A stretch of DNA of 64,000 nt from Prosthecobacter sp. SYSU 5D2. Its GTDB lineage: Bacteria; Verrucomicrobiota; Verrucomicrobiia; Verrucomicrobiales; Verrucomicrobiaceae. The DNA lies in assembly GCF_039655865.1 (NCBI RefSeq), contig NZ_JBBYXL010000016.1:1-64000 (forward strand), given 5' to 3'. Each line of letters begins with the position of its first letter. The first letter of the stretch is position 1. The notes under the pieces were generated by a model. That model searched no databases. It was not told the origin of the DNA and saw only the letters and a list, made by a program, of their open reading frames with translations. Position numbers and translations under genes: made by a program. Shown here piece after piece: positions 35,498-44,575 of the stretch.

Positions 35498-35881
35498 ATG
35501 AGTATTATGCAAAACTCACAACTATTCCGCCGCGGTGTTGTTCTCCCTCAAAATCGAGAAGCTGAAGCGTCATTAAGATTGAATGATGTCAGCGAGAATA
35601 CGCCCGTGCGCTATTTGAAAATCGGGAATCAACAGGAATTCGAATTACTGTGGGGGGTGGGAATTTTCCAGCGTATTAACGCGTACTCAAATGGCCTCAT
35701 TGATGATTATGAAGAGTGTTTTGTGGATGCCAGTTCTATGCCCGCAGTTCTCAAAGCAATTAAAGAAATCCAATTCTCCAATAACCCGCATGATATGAAA
35801 ACAGAGCATTTTTTGGTCTCTCTTTCATCCCTGGCTAGTGAAGCCGCCTCGTTGGGACGCCCTCTTCTGTTTGTTCTCTGA
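35498..35881 (+). CDS. AT-richer small hypothetical protein
   Basis: A 127-residue soluble protein with no family I recognise. Features: basic/polar N terminus, YLKIGNQQEFELLWGVGIFQ strand-helix region, an acidic DDYEECFVDAS stretch, and a hydrophobic C terminus ending RPLLFVL. Its DNA is visibly AT-richer than the flanking genes and uses codons such as ATT, AAT and TTA that are rare nearby. This suggests acquisition from elsewhere or a young gene. ATG 35498 is used; an ATG three codons later is an alternative. Confidence 0.5.
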   Translation: MSIMQNSQLFRRGVVLPQNREAEASLRLNDVSENTPVRYLKIGNQQEFELLWGVGIFQRINAYSNGLIDDYEECFVDASSMPAVLKAIKEIQFSNNPHDMKTEHFLVSLSSLASEAASLGRPLLFVL

Positions 35882-35941
35882 CAATCGACAGCTTCATCAG
35901 TTATTTTTACAAACTGCTCGGTCGTAGCAAGACCGCCCCCT

Positions 35942-36469
35942 TCACACAAAATTCGCCTTCATTCTCGGCTCCCGAATCAAGGCCGTGCTGAGCTTTTGCG
36001 CCTCCTCAGCAGGCAACCACAGCTCCAGTCCAAGACGCAAAACGAAGCGGTTCGGCGTGGCATTGGGGCGCAGGGTGAGCAAGATGTCCACGGCAGTGGT
36101 GACCAGTTCGGGTGCCAGCATTCCTTGGGCGTGCAGTTCCTTGACGATGATCACCAGCGCCATCGCGGTGCTGCGGGAGCGGCCGGCCCAGCATTGGAAA
36201 ACCAGGGGCTCACGGGCGGTGCTGGCCGCATAGGCCAGCAGGCTTTCCAGATGTGTGACGTTCGGCCCCGGCCCCTCACCGCCTGGCGTGGGCAGGGCAT
36301 CTTCAAAGGCCAGATGACACGCGCTTTTGGCACCCGCCAGCTCCGCCTCGGCATGCAGGGGATCGCGGATGCTCACCACATGCCAGCGGCCCGGGTCCGC
36401 TGCCAGAAACGGCCCGACCTGGATGGCCGAGCAGATGGCCAGTTCGCGGTTCAGGCGCTCAATGAACAT
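35942..36469 (-). CDS. Protein tyrosine/dual-specificity phosphatase-like protein
   Basis: A 175-residue protein with the CX5R phosphatase loop: FQCWAGRSRSTAMAL, with Cys93, Arg99 and the following Ser. The residue before the Cys is Gln instead of the usual His. An upstream Asp in VVSIRDPLH could be the start of the general-acid region. This is the size of a minimal dual-specificity phosphatase or phage/MGE-type PTP-like domain. No signal peptide. It lies 69 bp upstream of ychF on the same strand. Confidence 0.7.
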   Translation of the reverse strand: MFIERLNRELAICSAIQVGPFLAADPGRWHVVSIRDPLHAEAELAGAKSACHLAFEDALPTPGGEGPGPNVTHLESLLAYAASTAREPLVFQCWAGRSRSTAMALVIIVKELHAQGMLAPELVTTAVDILLTLRPNATPNRFVLRLGLELWLPAEEAQKLSTALIREPRMKANFV

Positions 36470-36538
36470 GGTGCGTCAATTCACGCCCCGTGGCGCTTTG
36501 CAAAAAGAGATTTCAGGGCCAAAAGGGCAGGGGACGCC

Positions 36539-37654
36539 TCACACATTGAAGCGCCATTCCACAACGTCACCGTCGCGCATGACGTATTCCTTGCCTTCGA
36601 TGCGCAGCTTCCCGGCCTCGCGTGCTTTCGCTTCGGAGCCTAGAGTGACGAGGTCATCAAAGTGGACGATCTGCGCGGCGATGAAACCGCGCTCGAAGTC
36701 GCCATGGATCACGCCGGCGGCCTGGGGGGCCTTCATGCCTTTGGTGATGGTCCAGGCACGGGTTTCTTTTTCACCCGTGGTCAGATAAGTCTGCAGGCCC
36801 AGCAGGGAATAGACGCTCTTGATGAGCAGGTTCACCCCGCTGTCTTCGACGCCCAGATCGGCGAGATAAGCCTTGGCCTCATCTTCAGGCAATTCACCCA
36901 GCTCGCTCTCGATGGCGGCGCTGACGACGGTGGCACTGGCCGCATGGGCATGCTTCACATACTCACGCACCTTGGCCACCTGAGGGTGTTTGTCAGGGTT
37001 TTTGGAGGCTTCGGCCAGTTCGTCCTCAGCCACGTTGCAGGCGTAGATGCAGGGCTTGCCGCTAAGCAGGAAAAAGGACTTTAGCAGCTTCTTTTCTTCA
37101 TCATTCAGCTCCAGCGTCACGGCGGGCTTCATCGCATCCAGGTGCGGAAGCAGTTTTTCGCAAAGCGCGTGTTCCGCCTGGGCTTCCTTGATGCCGCGCT
37201 TGGCATCTTTGTCCGTGCGGGACTTGCGCTTGGACACGCTGTCCATGTCGGCCAGGATGAGTTCCGTATTGATGACCTCGATGTCGCGGATGGGGTCCAC
37301 GCTGCCATCCACATGGGTGATGTCGCCACTTTCAAAACAGCGCACCACGTGCACGATGGCGTCCACCTCGCGGATGTGGCTGAGGAATTTGTTGCCCAGG
37401 CCTTCACCCTGGCTCGCGCCTTTCACCAGACCGGCGATGTCCACAAATTCAATGGCCGCAGGCACCAGCTTCTGCGAGCCGCTGAGCTTGGACAGCACCG
37501 CCAGCCGCTCGTCCGGGACAACGACGACTCCCTGGTTGGGCTCGATGGTGCAAAAGGGGTAGTTCGCCGCCTCCGCCTTGCGGGTGCGGGTGACTGCGTT
37601 AAACAGAGTGGATTTGCCTACATTGGGAAGGCCGACGATTCCAGCTTGGAGCAT
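36539..37654 (-). CDS. ychF: Redox-regulated ATPase YchF (OLA1 family)
   Basis: A 371-residue Obg-related P-loop NTPase that prefers ATP and binds ribosomes. Walker [13 protein letters not shown] is at the N terminus, the switch/G3 region is [20 protein letters not shown], and the usual G4 specificity motif is changed as in all YchF proteins (YACNVAED). The C-terminal TGS-like domain ends with the conserved [17 protein letters not shown]-type block. Length and motifs are standard. Confidence 0.96.
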   Translation of the reverse strand: MLQAGIVGLPNVGKSTLFNAVTRTRKAEAANYPFCTIEPNQGVVVVPDERLAVLSKLSGSQKLVPAAIEFVDIAGLVKGASQGEGLGNKFLSHIREVDAIVHVVRCFESGDITHVDGSVDPIRDIEVINTELILADMDSVSKRKSRTDKDAKRGIKEAQAEHALCEKLLPHLDAMKPAVTLELNDEEKKLLKSFFLLSGKPCIYACNVAEDELAEASKNPDKHPQVAKVREYVKHAHAASATVVSAAIESELGELPEDEAKAYLADLGVEDSGVNLLIKSVYSLLGLQTYLTTGEKETRAWTITKGMKAPQAAGVIHGDFERGFIAAQIVHFDDLVTLGSEAKAREAGKLRIEGKEYVMRDGDVVEWRFNV

Positions 37655-37795
37655 AAGAGGGTGAGGATAGCGGTCTCCGCCTCAGGTGCGAACGAAAAGT
37701 GCGCCTCTTTCACTCCCCACACCGCGGATTTCCTTCATGGAAGCCTCCGCCATCTCCTGCTTGCCCCGCCTTCCGGTCTGGGTCAAAAATGACAC

Positions 37796-38440
37796 ATGTC
37801 AGTCCCTGCCGCCCACTCCGTCGCCCTCCAGCCAGACTCCTGGCAGGCCGCGCTGGCCCAGGTCTGCACCCATCTCCTTCAGGAAAAAAAGCAGATCCTC
37901 CTCTGCATCACGGGCAAGTCCGGCGCTGGCAAGTCCACCCTCGGCAAGCTCATCCGCAAAAAAGGACTCCCCGGCCTGCAGCCCCGGAAAATCGGTGTCA
38001 TTGACGATGGCGTACTGGCCGTTCCCCTTTTCGGCATCTTCACCCGCCGCATCAAAAGCCGCAGCCGTGAGCGGGACAATCTGGCCCCCTTCAGTCACTT
38101 CCTGAAGAACAAAAAGATGGTCGTGTATGTGAACACCAAACCAGAACGGCGACTGGACCGTTGCGACGTGGCCCTGCGCCTACGCCTGCCGGAGGAGATC
38201 CGTGAGCAGCGCCTCAATGACCGTGACCACGATGGTGGAATACGTTTCCGCAGCACCGTGAATGCGGATGATGAAGTCGGCATCCAGGCGGATCATGTCT
38301 TTGACTTATGCCTGGTGGAGTCTCATGATCCCGCGCCGCTCACTGGCGCTCAATCTTCCATGGTCCTGGTCCCGTTTCTATCCAAAGCGGCCCCGGACAT
38401 GGCGAACTGGGCCTCTTATGCGGCAGAATGCTGCTCCTAG
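37796..38440 (+). CDS. P-loop NTPase/kinase-like protein, unknown
   Basis: A 214-residue protein with a perfect Walker A motif, GKSGAGKSTLGKLI, near residue 40. A possible Walker B strand is KIGVIDDGVLAV. There is a basic loop (FTRRIKSRSRERD) and a strand VVYVNTKPERRLDRCDVALRLRLP before an Arg-rich lid-like region. The layout fits a small-molecule kinase, but no family is recognised. Its TAG stop is immediately followed by the ATG of the MBOAT gene, so the two are very likely translated from one message. Confidence 0.65.
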   Translation: MSVPAAHSVALQPDSWQAALAQVCTHLLQEKKQILLCITGKSGAGKSTLGKLIRKKGLPGLQPRKIGVIDDGVLAVPLFGIFTRRIKSRSRERDNLAPFSHFLKNKKMVVYVNTKPERRLDRCDVALRLRLPEEIREQRLNDRDHDGGIRFRSTVNADDEVGIQADHVFDLCLVESHDPAPLTGAQSSMVLVPFLSKAAPDMANWASYAAECCS

Positions 38441-40027
38441 ATGACCTTCACGTCCTGGCAATACGCCCTCTTTCTCCCGCTCGTCGTCCTGCTGTACTGG
38501 CCGTTGCCACGGCTCGGTCGCATGGGGCTGCTGCTCGTCGCCAGCTACTTCTTTTATGGCATGTGGGACCTGCGCTTCCTGGCGCTCATCATGGCCTCCA
38601 CGGGCATTGACTACTTCTGTGCGCGCTCCCTCATCGGCGCACGGGAGTGGCGGGGAAAGGTCCTCCTCACTACTCTCGCCCCCTTCCTCTGGCTCGGTGG
38701 CTGCGCCCTTTTTGCCAAGGAATACGTCACCATCAGCCAGGCCAGCCTCATCGTTGCCGCCGTCTTCCCCCTGCTCTTTGTCCCCGTGCATGAGTGGCTC
38801 TGGACCCGGCCCGAGCCCGCCCGCCGCCGGGGTTTCCTGTGGCTCAGCATCCTGACGAACCTCGCCGTCCTGGGCTTCTTCAAATACTTCGGCTTCTTCG
38901 CTGACAGCCTCGTCGCCCTCCTCGGCTCGGCAGGCATGGATCCTGGCTGGACGCTGCCAAACATCATCCTGCCTGTCGCCATCTCCTTTTATACCTTCCA
39001 GTCCGTCGCCTATGCGGTGGATGTGTATCAAGGCAAGGTACAGCCCGCTCCGGACCTGCTCACCTTTTCCGCCTACCTGGCCTTTTTCCCCCAGCTCGTC
39101 GCCGGTCCCATCGAGCGTCCGGGCAAATTCATGCCGCAGTTCACCCAGGCTGCCGTCTGGGAGTGGGAGCACCTCCATGCCGGCCTGCGGCTGCTGCTCA
39201 TCGGCGCGTTTAAAAAAGTCTTCGTCGCGGATAACTGCGCCATCATTGCCAACTACGTCTTCAATCCCGGCTCCACGCCCAATGCCCCCTGGGCGCTGCT
39301 TGGCATCGTCGCCTTCGCCTTCCAGATCTATGGCGACTTCTCCGGTTATACCGATCTCGCCCGTGGCTCCGCCCGCCTGCTGGGCATCCGCCTCAGCATG
39401 AATTTCCGCTTCCCGTACCTCGCCACCGGCCCGTCGGACTTTTGGCAGCGGTGGCACATCACCCTTTCCAGCTGGTTCCGGGATTACGTGTATATCCCCC
39501 TCGGTGGCAACCGCACCGGGCCCACCCGCACCGTGGTGAATCTCTGGATCACCATGCTGCTCGCCGGCCTCTGGCATGGGGCGAGCTGGACCTTCGTCCT
39601 CTGGGGCGGATACCACGCCGCCCTGCTCACGCTCTACCGCATCGTCCCCGCCCTCGGCAAACTCGAGACCACCGCCCTGGAGGAAGCCTGCACCTGGCCC
39701 CGGCGCACCCTCGCCATCGTGCTCATGTTCACTTTGACCCTCTTCGGCTGGGCCATCTTCCGTGCGCAGACCATGCCCCAGCTCGGAGTCTGGCTACATG
39801 CCCTCACCGACTGGACCGCCGGAGAAGACTGGACCAAACCCGCCCTCTGGCTCGTGTTCCACATCCTGCCCCTCATCCTGCTCCAGCTCCTCACGCTGAA
39901 ACCCCGCGATGAAGCCGAGCTGACCCGCCTCCCCTGGGTGGCCCGTGGCCTCGTCTTTTTCCTCCTCTTCGTCGCCTTCGTCAGCTCCCTCTCCACGGAG
40001 CAGGAGTTCATCTATTTCCAGTTCTGA
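38441..40027 (+). CDS. MBOAT family O-acyltransferase (AlgI-like)
   Basis: A 528-residue polytopic membrane acyltransferase of the AlgI type, which moves acetyl groups across the inner membrane for polysaccharide acetylation. Seen: FPQLVAGPIERPGKFMPQF, GDFSGYTDLARGSARLLG, the FWQRWHITLSSWFRDYVYIPLGG block with one catalytic His, and GLWHGASWTFVLWGGYHA with the invariant His. About 11-12 hydrophobic segments are visible. The downstream SGNH gene is the usual periplasmic partner, and the P-loop gene touches its start. Confidence 0.92.
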   Translation: MTFTSWQYALFLPLVVLLYWPLPRLGRMGLLLVASYFFYGMWDLRFLALIMASTGIDYFCARSLIGAREWRGKVLLTTLAPFLWLGGCALFAKEYVTISQASLIVAAVFPLLFVPVHEWLWTRPEPARRRGFLWLSILTNLAVLGFFKYFGFFADSLVALLGSAGMDPGWTLPNIILPVAISFYTFQSVAYAVDVYQGKVQPAPDLLTFSAYLAFFPQLVAGPIERPGKFMPQFTQAAVWEWEHLHAGLRLLLIGAFKKVFVADNCAIIANYVFNPGSTPNAPWALLGIVAFAFQIYGDFSGYTDLARGSARLLGIRLSMNFRFPYLATGPSDFWQRWHITLSSWFRDYVYIPLGGNRTGPTRTVVNLWITMLLAGLWHGASWTFVLWGGYHAALLTLYRIVPALGKLETTALEEACTWPRRTLAIVLMFTLTLFGWAIFRAQTMPQLGVWLHALTDWTAGEDWTKPALWLVFHILPLILLQLLTLKPRDEAELTRLPWVARGLVFFLLFVAFVSSLSTEQEFIYFQF

Positions 40028-40040
40028 TTTTCGCCTCCCG

Positions 40041-41033
40041 ATGCGCGCCCTCACCCGCAGCTTCCTTCTCTTTGCCGCCATCCTCCTCGTGGCGGAGCTC
40101 GCCGCCCGCTTCGCCTTCGTCCGCACCATGGAGGGCCGGTTTGACTATGGTTACCACCCCACCGCCGGGTTTGTTGAAACCTCCGATGGCCAGATCGAGC
40201 TCCAGCGCTCCGGCGGCCGCCGTTTTTTCCCCCAGACCTTTGCTAAAGAACGCCCCGCTGGCGTCTATCGCGTCATCGTCATTGGCGATTCCGTCGCCCG
40301 TGGCAAGGACGTCCCCCTCTCCTACACCGGCCAGCTTGAAAAAAAGCTCCGCGACCAAGGCATCCAGGCCGAGTGCATCAACATGGCCCTCCCCGGGTTC
40401 GGTGCCCGCCGCAAGGACCTCGTCCTCCAGCAGGCCATGAAGTACCAGCCCAGCCTTATCGTCCTCCATGTCGGTTTTTCCAATGAATACGAGGACGAGC
40501 GCGAGTGGAAGCGCCGGGATGATTTCAACAGTCCCCACCCTAAAAACTGGCTCATGCACTCTCTCGTCATGCGCCAGTTTTATGAGATGAAGACCGAGAA
40601 AATCTACTGGCAGTGGCTGCCCAACAGCGTCCGCGACCAGTCCGGTATTTCGGATGCCAACATGGAGATGCAGGCCTCCGAGGACGAGACCATCCAGCGC
40701 GAGTGGCAGGCCCGGCTGGAAAAGGTCACCCAGGACGGCCTCCAGCGCCTCCGCGCCGCCCAGATCCCCACCGTTCTCGTCCTCCAGGCCTCCAACACCC
40801 GCAAGCCCGACGGCCAGGGCGGCATCGTCCTGGATGATGAACTCCTCAACACCTGGACCGCCCCCCTGGAGAGCGACCTCGTCGCCCGCGTCCGCATGAA
40901 AGAAGCCATTCCTGCCACCCAGGTTCAGCAGCTCTATTCCGATACCAACCACGTCCGCCCCGAAGGCCACCGCCTCATCGCCGCCCAGATCCTGCGCACC
41001 CTCCAGCAAAAAGGCTGGCTCCCCGCAAAGTAG
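40041..41033 (+). CDS. SGNH/GDSL hydrolase, probable acetylation partner
   Basis: A 330-residue protein with an N-terminal membrane anchor or signal (SFLLFAAILLVAELAARF). SGNH landmarks: block I IGDSVARG (Ser nucleophile), block II NMALPGFGARR (Gly), a block III candidate in GFSNEYED, and block V DTNHVRPEGH (Asp and His). Such proteins act as AlgJ/AlgX-like acetyltransferases on exopolysaccharide beside an MBOAT channel; that role here is inferred from the 13-bp gap to the MBOAT gene. The ATG at 40041 was chosen because the longer frame lies inside the MBOAT gene. Confidence 0.82.
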   Translation: MRALTRSFLLFAAILLVAELAARFAFVRTMEGRFDYGYHPTAGFVETSDGQIELQRSGGRRFFPQTFAKERPAGVYRVIVIGDSVARGKDVPLSYTGQLEKKLRDQGIQAECINMALPGFGARRKDLVLQQAMKYQPSLIVLHVGFSNEYEDEREWKRRDDFNSPHPKNWLMHSLVMRQFYEMKTEKIYWQWLPNSVRDQSGISDANMEMQASEDETIQREWQARLEKVTQDGLQRLRAAQIPTVLVLQASNTRKPDGQGGIVLDDELLNTWTAPLESDLVARVRMKEAIPATQVQQLYSDTNHVRPEGHRLIAAQILRTLQQKGWLPAK

Positions 41034-41142
41034 GTCAGTTGGGCCCCAACTGATGCTTGGAAACCACAGCTACAAAACACCCCGCACCCAAAGAACGCCC
41101 GTAGCATGCGCAGTGTGGCACGATAGGCACGCCGCACGGAGC

Positions 41143-41174
41143 GCGAGTATGTTGATCGAAGCGAAACTACTCGC
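41143..41174. repeat. Stem-loop in 282-bp gap (palindrome)
   Basis: GCGAGTA (41143-41149) pairs with TACTCGC (41168-41174). The inner GTT/AAC and TCG/CGA pairs make a long bulged hairpin with an AAG loop. It is followed by CTTTC, too T-poor for a convincing terminator. The rest of 41034-41315 shows no gene; ordinary leader sequence precedes the ThuA-like gene. Confidence 0.55.
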
Positions 41175-41315
41175 CTTTCATGGATGATGAAGCCTCCTGG
41201 GCAAAACCAGCCTCCGTTGTCCAAGACACCTGCCTGATCACCCTGCAGCAGGGTTCCGCTGCCGGGCAGTTTACTCCGTAAATCACGCTCGCAGCTCACG
41301 TATTCGTCCTCCACC

Positions 41316-42095
41316 ATGAAGTCCCTCCTTCTCACCCTCGCCTGCCTCCTCGGCCTCACCACGCCGCTGTCCGCGCAGTCACCCGCCCACATCGTCATCA
41401 TGGTGGTGGAGGAAGAATACAACTACGACGCCCCCACCACCATGGGCGACTTCGCCGCCAAGGACCTCCGCCCCCTCGGCCACAAGGTCACCGTCATTCT
41501 TGGCGACCAGCCCGAAAAACACCACTTCCCTGGCCTGATTGAGGCCCTGAAGGACGCTGATCTCCTTATCCTCTTCTCCCGCCGCCGCTTCCCGCCGAAG
41601 GAGCAGCTTGCCGCCATCCGCGCCCACCTGGATGCGGGCAAGCCCCTCCTCGGCATCCGCACCGCCAACCACGCCTTCATCCCCGTCCCCACGGAAACCG
41701 TCACCGATCCCGCCCTCGCCACCTGGCCCGAGTTCAACCCCGAAGTCCTCGGTGGCCAGAACACCGGCTACGAAACCAAAGGCCTGCCTTACAGCGTCAG
41801 CATCGCCCCCGGCGCAGAAAGCAGTCCCCTCCTCCAGGGGGTAAACCCCGCCACGATCCAGGGCCACAAATCCCTCTACAAAGTCCTGCCCCTCGCCGCC
41901 GATACCACCCCCCTGCTCATCGGCACCGCCCAGTCCCCCAGCACCACCCCGCCCCAGCCCGTCGCCTGGACCCGCCACCACGGCCCAAACAAAGCCCCCA
42001 TCTTCTACACCAGCCTCGGTGCCGCCGATGACATGAAGATCCCCGCCGTCCGCCAGCTCCTGCTCAATGGCGTCAAATGGACCCTGGGCCGCTGA
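41316..42095 (+). CDS. Exported ThuA-like domain protein
   Basis: A 259-residue secreted protein (signal LLTLACLLGLTTPLSAQ) with the ThuA-like, glutamine amidotransferase-like fold. Landmarks: VVEEEYNYDAPTTMGDFA, DADLLILFSRRRFPPKEQLAAIRAHL, GKPLLGIRTANHAF, and the C-terminal RHHGPNKAPIFYTSLGAADDM. ThuA relates to disaccharide use, but most exported ThuA-like proteins of Planctomycetes/Verrucomicrobiota have no assigned reaction. Confidence 0.85.
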   Translation: MKSLLLTLACLLGLTTPLSAQSPAHIVIMVVEEEYNYDAPTTMGDFAAKDLRPLGHKVTVILGDQPEKHHFPGLIEALKDADLLILFSRRRFPPKEQLAAIRAHLDAGKPLLGIRTANHAFIPVPTETVTDPALATWPEFNPEVLGGQNTGYETKGLPYSVSIAPGAESSPLLQGVNPATIQGHKSLYKVLPLAADTTPLLIGTAQSPSTTPPQPVAWTRHHGPNKAPIFYTSLGAADDMKIPAVRQLLLNGVKWTLGR

Positions 42096-42224
42096 GTGAA
42101 AACAAAGTCGAGTGGCCCATCGCCCCAGAACATTGCCCTGGTCAATAACGTCTTGTTGCTGACAGCAAACAGGCACGATTTCATACAGGTGCCAGGGCTG
42201 CGGTTTGAAAACTGGCGCGAATCA

Positions 42225-43430
42225 TCACTCCACCTCCGCCACACCGCTGTTGCCGTAATTTTTCTGCCAGCGGCCTTCCAGCGTGTGGACGATGTGCGGG
42301 GTGTAGAGCTCGGGTTCGAGGAGGAAGGAGTCGTGGCCTTTGGCGGAGTGCACGGTGATGTGCATGCAGGAGGACTTGGCCTTTTCCAGGGCGCTGATCA
42401 TCTCGGCCTGCTCTTCGGGGTAGAAGCAGAAGTCGGAGTCAATGCTGAAGACGAGGTAGTGATGACCGGCGGCGGTGCTGCGGGCGAAGAGCTGCTCGTA
42501 GTTGTCCACGCCGGCATCCCGCAGGGGGTCAAAGCGCAGCCACATGTTGATGATGCGCAGGTAGCTGTTGGCATCGAAGCGGCTGACGAATTTTTTCCCC
42601 TGGTAGAGCATGTAGCTTTCGACGTTATGCCCCACCTTATACCAGGAGAGCTGGCCGTCGGGCTGGCTGACATTGGCCCCGGCGCGTTTTTCGATGGTGT
42701 CCAGGTGCACAAAGGTCTTGTGGGAGATCATGCGGGCGAGCGCCAGGCCATAGGCCGGGTTGGGACCTTCGTAATAGTCGCCGCCGTTAAAATGAGGGTC
42801 GTTTTCGATGGCCATGACCTGCTCAAACAAGGTCATGCGGGTGAGCACCGTGGTCTTCAGCCCGGTGGCTACCGGCATGACGATGCGCACGCGCTCCGGG
42901 TATAGAGTGGCCAGATTCAGCGCCAGGAGGCCGCCGATGCTGGTGCCGATAACCGCATGAAGCTGCCCGATGCCGAGATGGTCCAAAAGGGCGATCTGGC
43001 TGCGGACGACGTCGCTGGTGAGCACGGGGGGAAAGGTGCTGCCGTAGGGCTTGCCCGTTTCCGGATTGATGGAGGCGGGGCCGCTGCTGCCGTAGCAGCC
43101 GCCCAGGTAGTTGGCGCAGATGACGCAGTAGCGGGTGGTGTCCAGGGCTTTGCCGGGGCCGATGAACAGGTCCCACCAGCCGGTTTGCACGTCCTTCGTC
43201 CAGCGCTCGCCGATGCCTTCGATGGCCTCGGTGTGGCCGGCAGCGTGCTGGCTGCCGGAGAGGGCATGGAAGAGCAGGATGGCGTTGTCCTTTTTGGCAT
43301 TCAGCCTGCCATACATCTCATAGGCCACGGTGATGCCCGGCAGCGAATCGCCGCTGGCGAAGAGGAAGGGCTCAGACTCGGAGCCGAGATGGAAGAATTG
43401 CGTGGCAGTTTTGCCCTGACCTTTGGACAT
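42225..43430 (-). CDS. metX: Homoserine O-acetyltransferase (MetX family)
   Basis: A 401-residue alpha/beta hydrolase-fold acyltransferase acting on L-homoserine in methionine biosynthesis. Family blocks: LLFHALSGSQHAAG, GWWDLFIGPGKALDT, CANYLGGCYGSSGPASINP, nucleophile elbow GTSIGG, Asp in FSIDSDFCFYPEEQ, and His in KGHDSFLLEPE. Activity as acetyl- or succinyltransferase cannot be decided by eye. No metW follows in the window. The upstream gap is only 57 bp and shows no riboswitch-like structure. Confidence 0.9.
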   Translation of the reverse strand: MSKGQGKTATQFFHLGSESEPFLFASGDSLPGITVAYEMYGRLNAKKDNAILLFHALSGSQHAAGHTEAIEGIGERWTKDVQTGWWDLFIGPGKALDTTRYCVICANYLGGCYGSSGPASINPETGKPYGSTFPPVLTSDVVRSQIALLDHLGIGQLHAVIGTSIGGLLALNLATLYPERVRIVMPVATGLKTTVLTRMTLFEQVMAIENDPHFNGGDYYEGPNPAYGLALARMISHKTFVHLDTIEKRAGANVSQPDGQLSWYKVGHNVESYMLYQGKKFVSRFDANSYLRIINMWLRFDPLRDAGVDNYEQLFARSTAAGHHYLVFSIDSDFCFYPEEQAEMISALEKAKSSCMHITVHSAKGHDSFLLEPELYTPHIVHTLEGRWQKNYGNSGVAEVE

Positions 43431-43487
43431 AAGAAGAGGACGTAGCAGCAGGAAGACGGGCTTTCAAGGTGCAAGGTGACCCAGCGG

Positions 43488-44507
43488 TCACGCCTCCAGC
43501 TCGAAGAGGGCATTCTTCAGCAGCCTGTCCAGCGCCCGGCGGTAGGGGCTGGGCATGGCAGTGGCCGGAAGTTCCGCATGGGGGATGACGCGATGGGAGG
43601 CGGGCCAGTCATGCTTTTGGTTAGGCGCGGCCTCATGCACCCACAGGGTCACTTTATAGCGGGTGATGCCGTAGGTGGCCTTAAGCAGGACGGGCGGCGG
43701 ATTCTCCGTCAGGCTGTCAGGCAGGGCCGGGAGCTTCCACAGGCCGGTGCGGCGCGCGCCGGTTTCCTGCTCCAGCAGCACGCCATCGGCGGTGTGGAGA
43801 AAAATCACCCGCTCGGTCACCTCGGTGATCTGGGTCTTGCCAGACTTCACCGGCAGGCTGGCAGGCTCCGTGGCGCGGCAATGTTTTTTGACCGGGCAGA
43901 CCGGGCATTGTGGCTGCGCTGGGCGGCAGGTGACCTGGCCCAGTTCCATCAGCGCAGAGTTCAAGGCACGCGGGTCGTCGGTAGCACGGACGAGTTCCGT
44001 CGCCCGTTCCCACAGGCGTTTGCTGCCAGCAGGGGAATCAACTGGCGTGGCATCATTGTCCAAACGGGACAGCACACGGGCCACATTGCCATCCACAATC
44101 GGCTCCGCCAGCCCAAAGGCAAAGCTGGAGACCGCCCCCGCCGTGTAAGGCCCGATGCCCGGCAGCGCCAGAATGGAAGCAGGCTCGTTTGGAAAAACGC
44201 CCCCATGCTCCTCCATCACGGTGCGGGCCAGCTTTTGCAGATTCCTCGCCCGCCGGTAATACCCCAGGCCCTCCCAGGCCATCAGGATGTCACTCTCAGA
44301 AGCAGCCGCCAGCGTGGCGAAATCAGGAAAGCGGGCCAGCCACCGCGCATAATACCCCCGGTCCAGCACCGTGCTGATCTGCGTCTGCTGCAGCATGATC
44401 TCGGAGACCAGGATGGCATAGGCATCCCGCGTTTCACGCCAGGGATAAACGCGCCCGTTCTGGTGGAACCAGGAGACAAGATCTGAGGCAAGGGAGGAAG
44501 CGGGCAC
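43488..44507 (-). CDS. mutY: Adenine DNA glycosylase MutY
   Basis: A 339-residue base-excision repair enzyme that removes adenine opposite 8-oxoguanine. Seen: the catalytic-Glu region VSEIMLQQTQISTV, HhH motif LPGIGPYTAGAV with catalytic Asp in PIVDGNVARVLSR, the [4Fe-4S] ligands in CRPAQPQCPVCPVKKHC, and a C-terminal NUDIX-like 8-oxoG recognition domain. The start is a GTG at 44507; no upstream ATG is in frame. It lies 57 bp upstream of metX, so metX probably depends on the same transcript. Confidence 0.92.
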   Translation of the reverse strand: MPASSLASDLVSWFHQNGRVYPWRETRDAYAILVSEIMLQQTQISTVLDRGYYARWLARFPDFATLAAASESDILMAWEGLGYYRRARNLQKLARTVMEEHGGVFPNEPASILALPGIGPYTAGAVSSFAFGLAEPIVDGNVARVLSRLDNDATPVDSPAGSKRLWERATELVRATDDPRALNSALMELGQVTCRPAQPQCPVCPVKKHCRATEPASLPVKSGKTQITEVTERVIFLHTADGVLLEQETGARRTGLWKLPALPDSLTENPPPVLLKATYGITRYKVTLWVHEAAPNQKHDWPASHRVIPHAELPATAMPSPYRRALDRLLKNALFELEA

Positions 44508-44575
44508 GAGGATGCTGTGCTTACGATTCAGCGGCTTTCAAGGCAGCATTTGCATACTCTCGACCGGTTCCCATT

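Noticed and set aside
43431-43487. A SAM or methionine riboswitch upstream of metX
   Set aside because: The gap to mutY is only 57 bp and shows no conserved riboswitch helices.
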